A stretch of DNA of 64,000 nt. Source: Solwaraspora sp. WMMD791 (lineage in GTDB: Bacteria; Actinomycetota; Actinomycetes; Mycobacteriales; Micromonosporaceae). The notes beneath the pieces were generated by a model. It made no database searches. It saw only the letters and a list, made by a program, of their open reading frames with translations, and was not told the origin of the DNA. Below, piece by piece: positions 1 to 8,343 of this stretch. Both the position numbers and the translations under genes were made by a program. Within the stretch, counting starts at the first letter, position 1, and each line of letters opens with the position of its first letter. The stretch spans positions 2,356,001-2,420,000 of the forward strand of contig NZ_CP120737.1 in assembly GCF_029581195.1 (NCBI RefSeq). Direction: 5' to 3'.

Positions 1-1
1 A

Positions 2-2665
2 CGCCGGGAAGCAGCCACCCGCCGCCCCGACGACGCTTTCCGCCAGCGGCCGCACCCCGACGACGTCTTCCACCGGCGGCCGCACCCCGACGACGTCTTC
101 CATCAGCGCGGACCGACCCCGGACCGGTACCGTGGCGCACCACCGCCCGACCGTGGCGCACCACCGCCCGACCGTGGCGCACCACCGCCCGACCACGGGC
201 AGCGACGTGGGCCGGCGGAGCCGTACGCCGCCCGTCGGCTCACCGAGCCGGGCCGACGCCCCGATCCGCAGCCAGGTCGCGAGCCGCAGCAATGGGACAG
301 GCCACGGGAACGTCCAGCGGAGAGCCCACGGCGCGACGACCGTACCCGCCACCAGCCGGACCCCCGGGACGAGCAACCATGGTGGCCGGCCCGGCACACC
401 GAGGCGGCCGGGCCGCCGGCGCGCCCTGAACCTGCCCGCCCGCAGCCGGCCGAGGTCTACCGGGCGATGCCGGCGACGCCGCCGCCTCCCGCCCGGCAGA
501 CCGCACCGCAGCGCCCACCGGCGCCACCGCGCGAACAGCTACCGCCAGCGGCACGGGCGACCGCCCCACCGATCGGGCGGACCGACGGTCCCGAACGCCG
601 TCCCACGCCGCCACCGCCGACCAGACCGGTACCGGCCCGGCCCGTGCCCACGGCGCCCGACCAGACCGGCGAGCAGTTGCCAATCCCGGTCTCCGCGCCG
701 GCCGGTCCGCCACCGGAGTTCCGGGTCAGCACGGCGACCGGTGAACATCCGCAGATCCGAGCGGTACGCCGGGAACAGGCAACGGACGCCACCTACGTCG
801 TGCGGGCCAAGCCCGAACCACGCCACGCTCCCCCGCCCTACATCGTGCGTGACCAGCCGGAGCGCGAGGCGCCACCGCCAGTGGTGGTACGCCGTGCCGA
901 GCCCGCGCCGACGCCGACATCGGCACCACCCGCCGCCGAGGCACCCGTACCCGTGTCTGCGGTGCCGCCCGTGGCCGAGCCGCCGGCACCGCCCGTGCCG
1001 GTCTCTGCGGCGCCGGCGGTTGCCGGCGCGGAGGCCGACAGCCGCGAACGGGTCGAACATGAGCCGGCGCGGCACCCGGTCGACGACGACCTCGACGCCG
1101 ACGGCACGACCGGAGCCGACGGACACCGGCGTATCGACGAAGACCGACAGGTCGAGAGCGAGCAGTCGCCGGACGAGCAGCCAGCGGCGAGCCCGGACAC
1201 GGTCCTGCCGGTCACCGGTACGGCGGCCGGAGCCGCCACCGCCCTCGGCGCACCGACCATGCTGGCACCGCTGGTACGCCCGGACGAACCGACCGCCGAC
1301 GGCGCCACCGACCAGGCCCGGCCGCCCGCCGACCCGCCGTCGCCGGCCGAACCCGCGCCGGCCGATCCGGAGCAGGTGCTGTCGGCGTACCGGTGGCGGT
1401 TCCACCACGAGACCCTGCGGGAGCTGGTGGAGGATCCCGACGATCTGCGGGCGATCCGGGACCGGCTGACCGAGAAGATCGCTCCGGCGACCGACAACGC
1501 CACCCGGGCCCGGCTGCTGAGCCTGCGCGCGGTGGTCTCCCGCATCCTCGGCGACCTCGGCAAGGCGCTGGCCGACGCGAAGCTGGCGCTGGCCCACGCG
1601 GAAGCCACCGGCGAACTGCGACGGATCGCGATCGCCCAGGCACGGCTGGCGCACGTACTGCAGTGGCGCGGCGACTTCGCCGAGGCGGACCGGTTGTTCG
1701 AGGAGGCCAACTCGGCCGAGCTGCCCGACCGGTTGCGGGCCACCATGCACGAACACGCCGGTCGGTCCTGCTACGACCAGGGCCGCTACATGGAGGCGTG
1801 CAACCACTTCGAGCGGGCGTTGGAGCTGCGCAAGGTCGAGGACCCGGACCTCATCGCCCGCACCGAGCTGGCGTTGGACGCGGTCTTCGCCAAGGTCGCC
1901 GAGAACGGCTGGGGGCCGTATCCACGCCAGCGGGACGAGATCCTCCAGCTGCACCGGGCGCCCCGGCCGACCTTCAGCGACCAGGCCCAGTGCTGGGGGT
2001 ACGCCGACGCCGACGGTGAACTGGTGATCGCCCCTGCCTTCGCTGACGTGCAACCGTTCCACGAGGGTGTCGCCTGGGTACGCCGCCCCGAGTCCCGGTT
2101 CTGGGAGCTGATCGACGAGTCCGGAGCGATCCGGATCGCCCAGACCGCCGGGTACATCAGTGTCGGCTCGTACTCCGACGGACTCGCCTGGGTGACCGCC
2201 GACGGCACCGGCAGCTGGATCGCGATCGACCAGGACAACACCGTGGTGATCGGGGCCGGGTTCGACGACGTACGGCCGTTCCGTCGAGGTGTGGCAGTGG
2301 TCCGCCGGGGCGGCTGGGGTGCGGTCGACAAGACCGGCCGGCTGCTGCTGCCCACCCGGTACGGCGGATTCCCGACCGCGTTGACCGACGGCCGGTACAT
2401 CGACGGATTCACCGACGAGGGCCTGGCGATCATCGACGCCGGCGGGCGCAAGGGGGTGGTGGACCGGTCCGGACGGGTGATCGTGCCGCCGGTGCATCCG
2501 GCGATGGCGATCCATCCGGTGGCGTTCCTCGTCGCGGTGCCCAGCGGCCGGTGGGGGGCGTTGGACCGACGTGGTGAACCGCTCATCGACCCGGTGCATC
2601 CGAGCCGGGCAGCCGTGATGGACGAGATCGACCGGCTGTTGGCGGACACCAAACCGGTGCTGTGA
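2..2665 (+). CDS. WG-repeat/TPR protein, 5'-truncated by window
   Basis: The reading frame is open from base 2, so the true start lies outside the window; the first internal ATG is at 467. The N-terminal half is disordered and rich in Pro, Arg and Asp, with short tandem repeats (RPHPDDVFHR-like, then GAPPPDR three times). A TPR-like helical stretch follows (around genomic 1370-1900, with ALADAKLALAHAEA and YMEACNHFERALELRK). The C-terminal third (about 1980-2600) carries WG-type beta repeats such as CWGYADADGELVI, GGWGAVDKTGRLLLP and GRWGALDRRGEPL. WG repeats are usually taken as protein-interaction modules; no enzymatic domain is visible. The function is unknown. It ends 117 bp before the aldo/keto reductase gene. 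Confidence 0.85.
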   Translation, partial: RREAATRRPDDAFRQRPHPDDVFHRRPHPDDVFHQRGPTPDRYRGAPPPDRGAPPPDRGAPPPDHGQRRGPAEPYAARRLTEPGRRPDPQPGREPQQWDRPRERPAESPRRDDRTRHQPDPRDEQPWWPARHTEAAGPPARPEPARPQPAEVYRAMPATPPPPARQTAPQRPPAPPREQLPPAARATAPPIGRTDGPERRPTPPPPTRPVPARPVPTAPDQTGEQLPIPVSAPAGPPPEFRVSTATGEHPQIRAVRREQATDATYVVRAKPEPRHAPPPYIVRDQPEREAPPPVVVRRAEPAPTPTSAPPAAEAPVPVSAVPPVAEPPAPPVPVSAAPAVAGAEADSRERVEHEPARHPVDDDLDADGTTGADGHRRIDEDRQVESEQSPDEQPAASPDTVLPVTGTAAGAATALGAPTMLAPLVRPDEPTADGATDQARPPADPPSPAEPAPADPEQVLSAYRWRFHHETLRELVEDPDDLRAIRDRLTEKIAPATDNATRARLLSLRAVVSRILGDLGKALADAKLALAHAEATGELRRIAIAQARLAHVLQWRGDFAEADRLFEEANSAELPDRLRATMHEHAGRSCYDQGRYMEACNHFERALELRKVEDPDLIARTELALDAVFAKVAENGWGPYPRQRDEILQLHRAPRPTFSDQAQCWGYADADGELVIAPAFADVQPFHEGVAWVRRPESRFWELIDESGAIRIAQTAGYISVGSYSDGLAWVTADGTGSWIAIDQDNTVVIGAGFDDVRPFRRGVAVVRRGGWGAVDKTGRLLLPTRYGGFPTALTDGRYIDGFTDEGLAIIDAGGRKGVVDRSGRVIVPPVHPAMAIHPVAFLVAVPSGRWGALDRRGEPLIDPVHPSRAAVMDEIDRLLADTKPVL
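20..102 (+). repeat. 30-bp in-frame tandem repeat (about 3 copies)
   Basis: Copies of a 30-bp unit containing CCCGACGACGTCTTCC recur at 30-bp spacing; the first copy (20-44) is diverged. The period is a multiple of three and encodes the decapeptide repeat R-P-H-P-D-D-V-F-H-R in the WG-repeat protein. Confidence 0.8.
130..192 (+). repeat. 21-bp in-frame tandem repeat (3 copies)
   Basis: Three back-to-back copies of a 21-bp unit (ccgtggcgcaccaccgcccg plus one base) encode GAPPPDR three times. The copies are identical or nearly so, which indicates recent slippage expansion. Confidence 0.85.
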
Positions 2666-2770
2666 CGTGCGTCGCCGGGTAACCGGACAACCGGTCCGCC
2701 GCCGGCACCGCGAGATCGATTTACCGCTGTACGTGCGACGGAGCGTGCAGCCGGAACGCGAACCGACGAC

Positions 2771-2776
2771 TAGGGT
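2771..2776 (+). promoter_or_regulatory. -10 box of leaderless transcript (aldo/keto reductase)
   Basis: TAGGGT fits the actinobacterial TANNNT -10 consensus and sits six bases before the ATG at 2783, the distance expected when transcription begins at the start codon. No Shine-Dalgarno sequence is present. Confidence 0.55.
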
Positions 2777-2782
2777 TGGGCC

Positions 2783-3781
2783 ATGGAATTCCGACACCTA
2801 GGCCGCTCCGGCATGCTCGTCAGCGAGATCTCCTACGGAAACTGGATCACCCACGGATCGCAGGTGGAGGAAGAGGCCGCCCACGCCTGCGTACGGGCCG
2901 CGCTGGACGTGGGCATCACGACCTTCGACACCGCGGACACGTACGCCGGCACCAAGGCCGAGGAGGTGCTCGGCCGGGCGCTGCGCGGTGAGCGGCGCGA
3001 AGGCCTGGAGATCCTCACCAAGGTCTTCTGGCCGACCGGCCCCGGCCCCAACGACCGGGGGCTGTCCCGCAAGCACATCATGGAGTCGATCAACGGCTCG
3101 CTGCGCCGGCTGCAGACCGACTACGTCGACCTGTACCAGGCGCACCGCTTCGACCACGCCACCCCGTTGGAGGAGACGATGGAGGCATTCGCCGACGTCG
3201 TGCACTCCGGCAAGGCGCACTACATCGGGGTGTCGGAGTGGAACGCCTCGCAGATCCGGCAGGGCCACGCGCTGGCCCGCGAGCTGAAGATCCCGCTGGT
3301 GTCGAACCAGCCGCAGTACTCGATGCTGTGGCGGGTGATCGAGGCGGAGGTGGTGCCGGCCAGCGAGGAGCTCGGCCTCGGGCAGATCGTCTTCTCGCCG
3401 CTCGGCCAAGGGGTGCTGACCGGGAAGTACCAGCCGGGCCAGCCGCCACCGGCCGGTTCCCGGGCCACCGACCAGTCCGGCGGTGCCACCTTCATCTCCC
3501 GGTTCATGACCGACCAGACACTGAGCACCGTGGCGCGGCTCAAGCCGCTGGCCGAACAGGCCGGCCTGACGATGGCGCAGCTGGCCGTCGCCTGGGTGCT
3601 GCAGAACCCGAACGTCTCGTCGGCGATCATCGGCGCGACCCGCCCCGAGCAGGTGCGGGACAACGTCAAGGCCAGCGGCGTCCAGCTGGACAGCGGCCTG
3701 CTCAAGGCCATCGACGAGGTGCTCGACCCGATCGTCGAGCGGGATCCGGGCAAGACGGTGAGCCCGGCCAGCCGGCCGTGA
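2783..3781 (+). CDS. Aldo/keto reductase, Kv-beta-like
   Basis: A 332-residue NADPH-dependent aldo/keto reductase of the voltage-gated K+ channel beta-subunit-like group. It starts MEFRHLGRSG, typical of the family. The catalytic tetrad is visible: Asp and Tyr in FDTADTYAGTK, Lys in ILTKVFWPTG and His in YQAHRFDH. The cofactor-binding region includes FSPLGQGVLTGKY and the C-terminal SSAIIGATRPEQV. The substrate cannot be read from sequence; family members reduce carbonyls in the cytosol. The length is normal. The transcript is probably leaderless. A 14-bp tandem duplication overlaps the stop codon, followed by a terminator hairpin. Confidence 0.92.
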   Translation: MEFRHLGRSGMLVSEISYGNWITHGSQVEEEAAHACVRAALDVGITTFDTADTYAGTKAEEVLGRALRGERREGLEILTKVFWPTGPGPNDRGLSRKHIMESINGSLRRLQTDYVDLYQAHRFDHATPLEETMEAFADVVHSGKAHYIGVSEWNASQIRQGHALARELKIPLVSNQPQYSMLWRVIEAEVVPASEELGLGQIVFSPLGQGVLTGKYQPGQPPPAGSRATDQSGGATFISRFMTDQTLSTVARLKPLAEQAGLTMAQLAVAWVLQNPNVSSAIIGATRPEQVRDNVKASGVQLDSGLLKAIDEVLDPIVERDPGKTVSPASRP

Positions 3782-3808
3782 CGGTCCGGCAGTGACGGTC
3801 CGGCAGTG
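3781..3808 (+). repeat. 14-bp tandem duplication at gene 3' end
   Basis: ACGGTCCGGCAGTG occurs twice back to back, beginning at the last base of the aldo/keto reductase stop codon. The unit is not a multiple of three. Confidence 0.85.
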
Positions 3809-3817
3809 ACGTGCGGT

Positions 3818-3851
3818 GGGGCCGGGCGGGCCAACGGGCCGGCCCGGCCCC
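3818..3851. terminator. Bidirectional hairpin between convergent genes
   Basis: GGGGCCGGGC (3818-3827) pairs perfectly with GCCCGGCCCC (3842-3851). It lies between the ends of the aldo/keto reductase gene (+) and the 66-residue gene (-). There is no U-tract, as is common for actinobacterial terminators. Confidence 0.5.
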
Positions 3852-3891
3852 GCCCGGCGTCGACCACAGCACAGGAAGTTCCGGGGTCAGG

Positions 3892-4092
3892 TCACTGCGT
3901 GGCCGGCAGCAGGCTCATCCGGTACTCCGACCGGTCGTCCTCCAGCAGCTCGACGGAGGCGACGCCCGCCGCCGCCAGCTCCCGCCAGGTCTGGCCGATC
4001 CAGGACTCGGCGTCGGCCTGGGTGCCGAACGTCTCGGCCGGTCCCTGCGCGGGCTGGCCGTCCGCGTCCTCGTACCGCCAACTCCATGGCAT
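3892..4092 (-). CDS. Small conserved acidic protein, 66 aa
   Basis: The gene encodes 66 residues starting MPWSWRYEDADG. The ATG at 4092 was chosen because GAGGGGAG stands at a good distance upstream; the frame stays open further upstream but without coding character. The protein is small and acidic, with an amphipathic middle (ADAESWIGQTWRELAAAG) and no membrane segment. It is divergent from the cobU-cobT gene 152 bp away. It resembles small conserved actinobacterial proteins of unknown function; I cannot assign a role. Confidence 0.7.
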   Translation of the reverse strand: MPWSWRYEDADGQPAQGPAETFGTQADAESWIGQTWRELAAAGVASVELLEDDRSEYRMSLLPATQ

Positions 4093-4232
4093 CTCGCTGC
4101 TCCCCTCGGCGATGGACGCTCGCAAGCCTAGCCGCGACCGCTGACATGCGGCCGTACCGGTGACGTGGCCCCCGCGTCGTGACCGCCCGGCCGCCACCCC
4201 GCCCGGCTGGTCGCGGTGGTGGGCGCGCGCCG

Positions 4233-4238
4233 TAAGGT
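4233..4238 (+). promoter_or_regulatory. -10 box of leaderless transcript (cobU-cobT)
   Basis: TAAGGT lies six bases before the ATG at 4245, with no ribosome-binding site between them. No cobalamin riboswitch fold was recognised in the 150 bp upstream. Confidence 0.6.
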
Positions 4239-4244
4239 ACGGGC

Positions 4245-6083
4245 ATGTCCGTTGACGGGTGGAAGTCCGTGCTGGTGCTCGGTGGAATCCGGTCCGGCAA
4301 GTCCGGGTACGCCGAATCCCTGGTCGCCGACACGCCGGGCGTACGGTACGTAGCCACCGGCGCGGTCGACCCGGCCGACCCCGAGTGGCTCGCCCGGGTC
4401 GAGGCGCACCGGGACCGCCGGCCGTCGCAGTGGAGCACCGACGAGGTCGCCGGGCATCCGGCCCGCCTGATCGAGCTGATCGGCGCGGCACGGGCGGACG
4501 AGACACTGCTCGTCGACGACCTTGGCGGCTGGGTCACCGGGTTGCTCGACCCGGCACATCAGCCGGCCGACGACCGGGCCACCATCGACGAGCTGGTCGC
4601 CGCGGTCCGGGCGAGCGCCGCGCGGCTGGTGCTGGTCAGCCCCGAGGTCGGGTTGGCGTTGGTGCCGACGACGCCGGTGGGACGGGCCTTCGCCGATGCG
4701 CTCGGGGTGACCAACCAGGCGGTGGCCGGGGTCTGCGACACGGTGGTCCTGGTCGTCGCCGGCCAGCCGGTGCGAATCCGGTCGGCCGCGCGGGTCGTCC
4801 CCGCCGCGACCGTCCTCACCCCGACGGTCGCGGAGGCCACCGACACACCCGCTGAGTCCACCGCCACCGCCACCGCCACCGCCGCTATCGCCACCACCGC
4901 TATCGCTGCCACCGCTATCGCTGCCACCGCCGTCGCGGCCGCCGCTGAGCCCGCCACCACCCGTGCCACCCTCGCGCCGCCCCCGATCACGCCGGGCATG
5001 ACGCTGCCGATGCCGGCCGAGCGGGTACGCACCGCCGCTGTCGAACGCCTCGGCACGCTGGACCAGCCCGGGGCCGGATTCGGCGGGTTGGCACGGGTGA
5101 TCGGCTTCGCCGCCGCCACCCAGGACACCCCGACGCCCCGACCGTGGGAATCCGTACGCGTGGTGCTGGTGCACGGCGACCACGACGGCGGGGTCGCCGC
5201 TGGCGACAGCCCGCAGGAGTCGGCCCGCCGCGCCGAGCAGGCCCGCAGCGGCGACGGCGCACTCGCCCGGCTGGCCGCCGCCGCCGGCGCGGACGTCACC
5301 GTGGTCCACGCGCCGGTCGCCGGCCCGATCGAGGACGGCCCGGCGCTGCCCGCCGACGAGGTCGAGGCGGCGCTGACCGCCGGCTGGACCGTGGCCCGGC
5401 AGGCCGCCGACGCCGGGGTGTCGGCGATCCTGCTCGCGGCCTGCGGCGCCGGCGCGGCCGGTGCAGCCGCCGCCGTGCTCGCCGCCACGACCGGGGCGGA
5501 ACCGGCGGCGATCCTGGGGCGGGTCGTCGGACCCGGCGCCCGGATCGACGACGCCGCATGGATGTCGCGGTGCGCGGCGGTCCGTGACGCGCTGCACCGC
5601 ACCCGCCGGGGCACCCGGGGTGCCCACGACGTGCTGGCCGAGTACGGCGGCGGCGACATCGCCCTTGCCACCGGGCTGCTGCTCGGCGCGACCGCGCACC
5701 GGATCCCGGTCCTGTTGGACGGACCGGTCGGGGTGGCCGCCGCGCTGGTCAGCCGCGACCTGGCCGGTCAGGCACGGCACTGGTGTCTGCTGCCGGACCA
5801 CGGCCGGCACCCGACCGTCCGGCACGCCGCCGACGTTCTCGGGCTGACCCCGGTCGTCGACCTGCACCTCGACCTTGGCGAAGGCACCGGGGCGTTGGCC
5901 GCGCTGCCGCTGCTGCGCAACGCCCTCGCCCTCGCCGGTGGCCTCGGTGGGCATCCGGGGATCGACACCGCCAGCGACGGTGACTCCGATACCGACGGCG
6001 ACGGCGACACGTTCGAGGTCACCCCGTTCGTGGAGCCGGAACCGGCCGGCCCGGGACCGACGGACGGCGTCCCGGCCCGGTGA
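4245..6083 (+). CDS. CobU-CobT fusion (cobinamide kinase/GTase + NaMN:DMB phosphoribosyltransferase)
   Basis: A 612-residue protein that fuses two steps of the cobalamin nucleotide-loop pathway. Residues 1-185 or so are CobU: P-loop LGGIRSGKSGYAE, the EAHRDRRPSQW segment with the guanylylated His, and VDDLGGWVTGLL. A linker of Ala/Thr repeats (TAAIATTAIAATAI) at about 200-230 leads into CobT (about 245-580), with the PERVRTAAVERLGTLDQP-like start, GHDGG-like HGDHDGG, and LGEGTGA holding the catalytic Glu. CobU activates cobinamide to GDP-cobinamide; CobT makes alpha-ribazole phosphate. Both feed CobS, encoded by the next gene, whose GTG overlaps this stop codon by 4 bp. The C-terminal tail is acidic and low-complexity. 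Confidence 0.9.
   Translation: MSVDGWKSVLVLGGIRSGKSGYAESLVADTPGVRYVATGAVDPADPEWLARVEAHRDRRPSQWSTDEVAGHPARLIELIGAARADETLLVDDLGGWVTGLLDPAHQPADDRATIDELVAAVRASAARLVLVSPEVGLALVPTTPVGRAFADALGVTNQAVAGVCDTVVLVVAGQPVRIRSAARVVPAATVLTPTVAEATDTPAESTATATATAAIATTAIAATAIAATAVAAAAEPATTRATLAPPPITPGMTLPMPAERVRTAAVERLGTLDQPGAGFGGLARVIGFAAATQDTPTPRPWESVRVVLVHGDHDGGVAAGDSPQESARRAEQARSGDGALARLAAAAGADVTVVHAPVAGPIEDGPALPADEVEAALTAGWTVARQAADAGVSAILLAACGAGAAGAAAAVLAATTGAEPAAILGRVVGPGARIDDAAWMSRCAAVRDALHRTRRGTRGAHDVLAEYGGGDIALATGLLLGATAHRIPVLLDGPVGVAAALVSRDLAGQARHWCLLPDHGRHPTVRHAADVLGLTPVVDLHLDLGEGTGALAALPLLRNALALAGGLGGHPGIDTASDGDSDTDGDGDTFEVTPFVEPEPAGPGPTDGVPAR
4890..4935 (+). repeat. 15-bp repeats in fusion linker
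   Basis: Imperfect 15-bp units of the type ACCGCTATCGCTGCC recur in frame and encode the (T/A)AIA(T/A) repeats of the CobU-CobT linker. Confidence 0.7.
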
Positions 6084-6877
6084 CCGGCGGTCGGTCGACC
6101 GGGGTGCTGCCCCGGCTGACCGCCGGGGTCCGGCTCGCCGTGACCACCTTCACGGTGCTGCCGATGCGGCCCGCACCGGTGGATCGGTCGACGGCCACGG
6201 TCGCGATGGCCATCGCGCCGGTGCTCGGCCTCGGGCTGGGCGCAGGGCTCGGGCTGGCCCTGCTCGCGCTGTCGTCCGTCGGGCTCCCGGCGCTGGTCGC
6301 GGCCGCGGTGGTGACCGGGCTGGCCGCCGCGTCGACCCGGGGTCTGCACCTGGACGGACTCGCCGACACGGTCGACGCGCTCGGCTCGCACCGCCCACCC
6401 GCCGGCGCGTTGGAGATCATGCGCCGACCGGACATCGGCCCCTTCGGAGTGGTTGCGCTGGTCGTGACGCTGCTGACGCAGGCCGGTGTGCTCGCGGCCG
6501 TCGCGGCGGACCGTGACTGGCCGCCGGCGCTGGCCACCGTCGCCACCGCTGTCGCGGCTGGCCGGCTCGCGGTGACCTGGGCCTGCCGGCACGGGGTGCC
6601 GGCGGCGCGGCCGGACGGGCTCGGTGCGATGGTCGCCGGCACCCAGGGGCGGTCGACCGTCGTGGCCGGGACGCTGCTGGTGCTGGCCGTCGCGACGTTC
6701 GCCGTACCCGGCCGGCCCTGGCAGGGGCCGCTGGCGGTGCTCGCGGCACTGCTGGTGTGGCTGGTGCTGACGCGGCATCTGGTACGCCGGTTCGGCGGGA
6801 TCACCGGTGACGTGCTCGGTGCCGGAGTGGAGATCACCACCACGCTCGGCTACCTGGGCATGGTGACCGGTGGGTAG
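6080..6877 (+). CDS. cobS: Adenosylcobinamide-GDP ribazoletransferase
   Basis: A 265-residue polytopic membrane protein that joins GDP-cobinamide and alpha-ribazole (phosphate), the last assembly step of cobalamin. Family signatures include LRLAVTTFTVLPM near the N-terminus, and the metal-binding GLHLDGLADTVDAL with RRPDIGPFGVVAL just after it. Several hydrophobic helices follow. The GTG at 6080 overlaps the upstream TGA by four bases (GTGA), implying translational coupling with the CobU-CobT protein that supplies both its substrates. The length is normal for CobS. Confidence 0.93.
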   Translation: MTGGRSTGVLPRLTAGVRLAVTTFTVLPMRPAPVDRSTATVAMAIAPVLGLGLGAGLGLALLALSSVGLPALVAAAVVTGLAAASTRGLHLDGLADTVDALGSHRPPAGALEIMRRPDIGPFGVVALVVTLLTQAGVLAAVAADRDWPPALATVATAVAAGRLAVTWACRHGVPAARPDGLGAMVAGTQGRSTVVAGTLLVLAVATFAVPGRPWQGPLAVLAALLVWLVLTRHLVRRFGGITGDVLGAGVEITTTLGYLGMVTGG

Positions 6878-6962
6878 TCCGGCCGTGGCCGGCGGCCCGG
6901 CGGAGTAGCGTTCAGCTGTCCAGTTCGCACCACACCAGAGACGTACGACCCGGGGAGCGTTG

Positions 6963-8273
6963 ATGGCCAGCTCGGATGACCTGTTGCTGCCGGTCCCGGT
7001 GCCGGAGTCACTCACCGCCACCTACCTGGTCCCGGTGCCCCCGGGCGCGACGGCACCGCAGGCCCCGGCGTCCCTCGACCGGCTCGGGGACCGGCTGACC
7101 TCACCGGTGGGCGAGCTCGCCCGGCAACTGCTCGGCGGCCCGCTGCTGAGCGTGCAGTCCCGGGCCGTCGACGAACTGCCCGATCTGCCGTCGGAACTGC
7201 TGGCCGCGTTCGGCGCCACCGGCGGGCAACTGGCCCGGCTGCGCGACGCGCAGCGGTGTCTCGTGGTGCAGGCCAGTTTCCGGCCCGGCTGGCCGCCGGC
7301 GCACGAGTGGGGTGCCCGGGCGGTCGCCGCAGCCCTGGCCGACGCGCTCGAGGTCGACCTGATCGACCTGTTCGGCCTGCAGTTTCTGACCCCGACGGAC
7401 GCGGTGCGGTCACTGCCTGACGCCGAGGGCCGGATCCGGCTGGTCGACTGGGTCCTGGTCCCCTACTCCCCCGACGAGGGCGGACTCTGGTTCACCACCA
7501 AGGGGCTGCGCCGGTTCGGTCTGCTGGAGCTACAGGCGCAGCAGGTGCCGTCCCGGTACGTCCGCGCCTGGGGCGCGATCATGACCGGGGTCGGCCGGCG
7601 GCTGCTGCGGATCTGGACCGAGGCACTCAGCGAGCCGGAGCCGCCGGCGTTCGTCCAGTTGCCGGTGCACCTGCCGGTGACCGGGCACGACATCGCGGTC
7701 GCGTACGGCAATCAGGACCGGCACGACTCGGCCGGCTCGGCGCTGCTGCGGATCGCCCTGGATCCGTCGACCGATCCCGACGCCGACTCGTTTCTCACGC
7801 TCGGACCGCCGCAGCACGCCGACGAGCAGGACCCGACGGCCTACTTCGCCCGGATCTGCGGGGAGCTGTTCGGCGCCGGCCAGCCCGAGATCCACTACGC
7901 GCGCCCGAGCGACGCGATGGCCAGGGCGGTCGCGTCGGCACGCCGCTCCCTCGGCGAGATCCGCGCCCGGTTCCTGGCCGATGCCCTGCCCGCCGGGGGC
8001 CGGCTGCTGGTCAAGTACGGGCTGGCCGCCGCCGACGGTCACGAGTACGTCTGGGCGGGCGTCACCGGCTGGCCCAGCCCGGGTCGGATCGTCGCCGCCA
8101 GCACCGTCGACGCCGTCAGCGACCCGTCGGTACGGGTGGGCAGCCCGGTCGAGGTCGACGCCGCCGACGTGGTCGACTGGGCGCTGCTCGACGGCACCCG
8201 GATGGTCGAGGGTGGTTGGACCGAGACGGTGCTGGACTCCGGCGACGGCACCGGCGGCGTCGGCCGACGCTGA
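6963..8273 (+). CDS. Conserved hypothetical, C-terminal DUF2314-like
   Basis: A 436-residue soluble protein. The ATG at 6963 was chosen because GGGGAG precedes it by about six bases; a TTG one codon earlier is less likely. The middle contains LVDWVLVPYSPDEGGLWFTTKGLRRFGL; the C-terminal 80 residues (LLVKYGLAAADGHEYVWAG..., ending in a GTRMVEGGWTE motif) resemble the DUF2314/YegJ fold. No catalytic motif or membrane segment is evident. It lies between cobS and gcvT and converges on gcvT. The function is unknown; the DUF2314 match is from memory of the pattern and is moderate. Confidence 0.7.
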   Translation: MASSDDLLLPVPVPESLTATYLVPVPPGATAPQAPASLDRLGDRLTSPVGELARQLLGGPLLSVQSRAVDELPDLPSELLAAFGATGGQLARLRDAQRCLVVQASFRPGWPPAHEWGARAVAAALADALEVDLIDLFGLQFLTPTDAVRSLPDAEGRIRLVDWVLVPYSPDEGGLWFTTKGLRRFGLLELQAQQVPSRYVRAWGAIMTGVGRRLLRIWTEALSEPEPPAFVQLPVHLPVTGHDIAVAYGNQDRHDSAGSALLRIALDPSTDPDADSFLTLGPPQHADEQDPTAYFARICGELFGAGQPEIHYARPSDAMARAVASARRSLGEIRARFLADALPAGGRLLVKYGLAAADGHEYVWAGVTGWPSPGRIVAASTVDAVSDPSVRVGSPVEVDAADVVDWALLDGTRMVEGGWTETVLDSGDGTGGVGRR

Positions 8274-8343
8274 ACCCGCGCCGACCGGCCCGGCCCGGCG
8301 GGCGCGGCGGACGCCACCGACCTGTCCGACGGCAGGCGGCGGG

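Noticed and set aside
539-2797. Long antisense reading frame (about 750 codons) over the WG-repeat gene
   Set aside because: It is rich in Arg, Gly and His with no domain; it mirrors a GC-rich coding strand, while the plus strand shows clear WG and TPR repeats.
4093-4244. Cobalamin riboswitch ahead of the cobalamin genes
   Set aside because: No B12-box-like sequence was seen, and the -10 at six bases from the ATG leaves no leader RNA.
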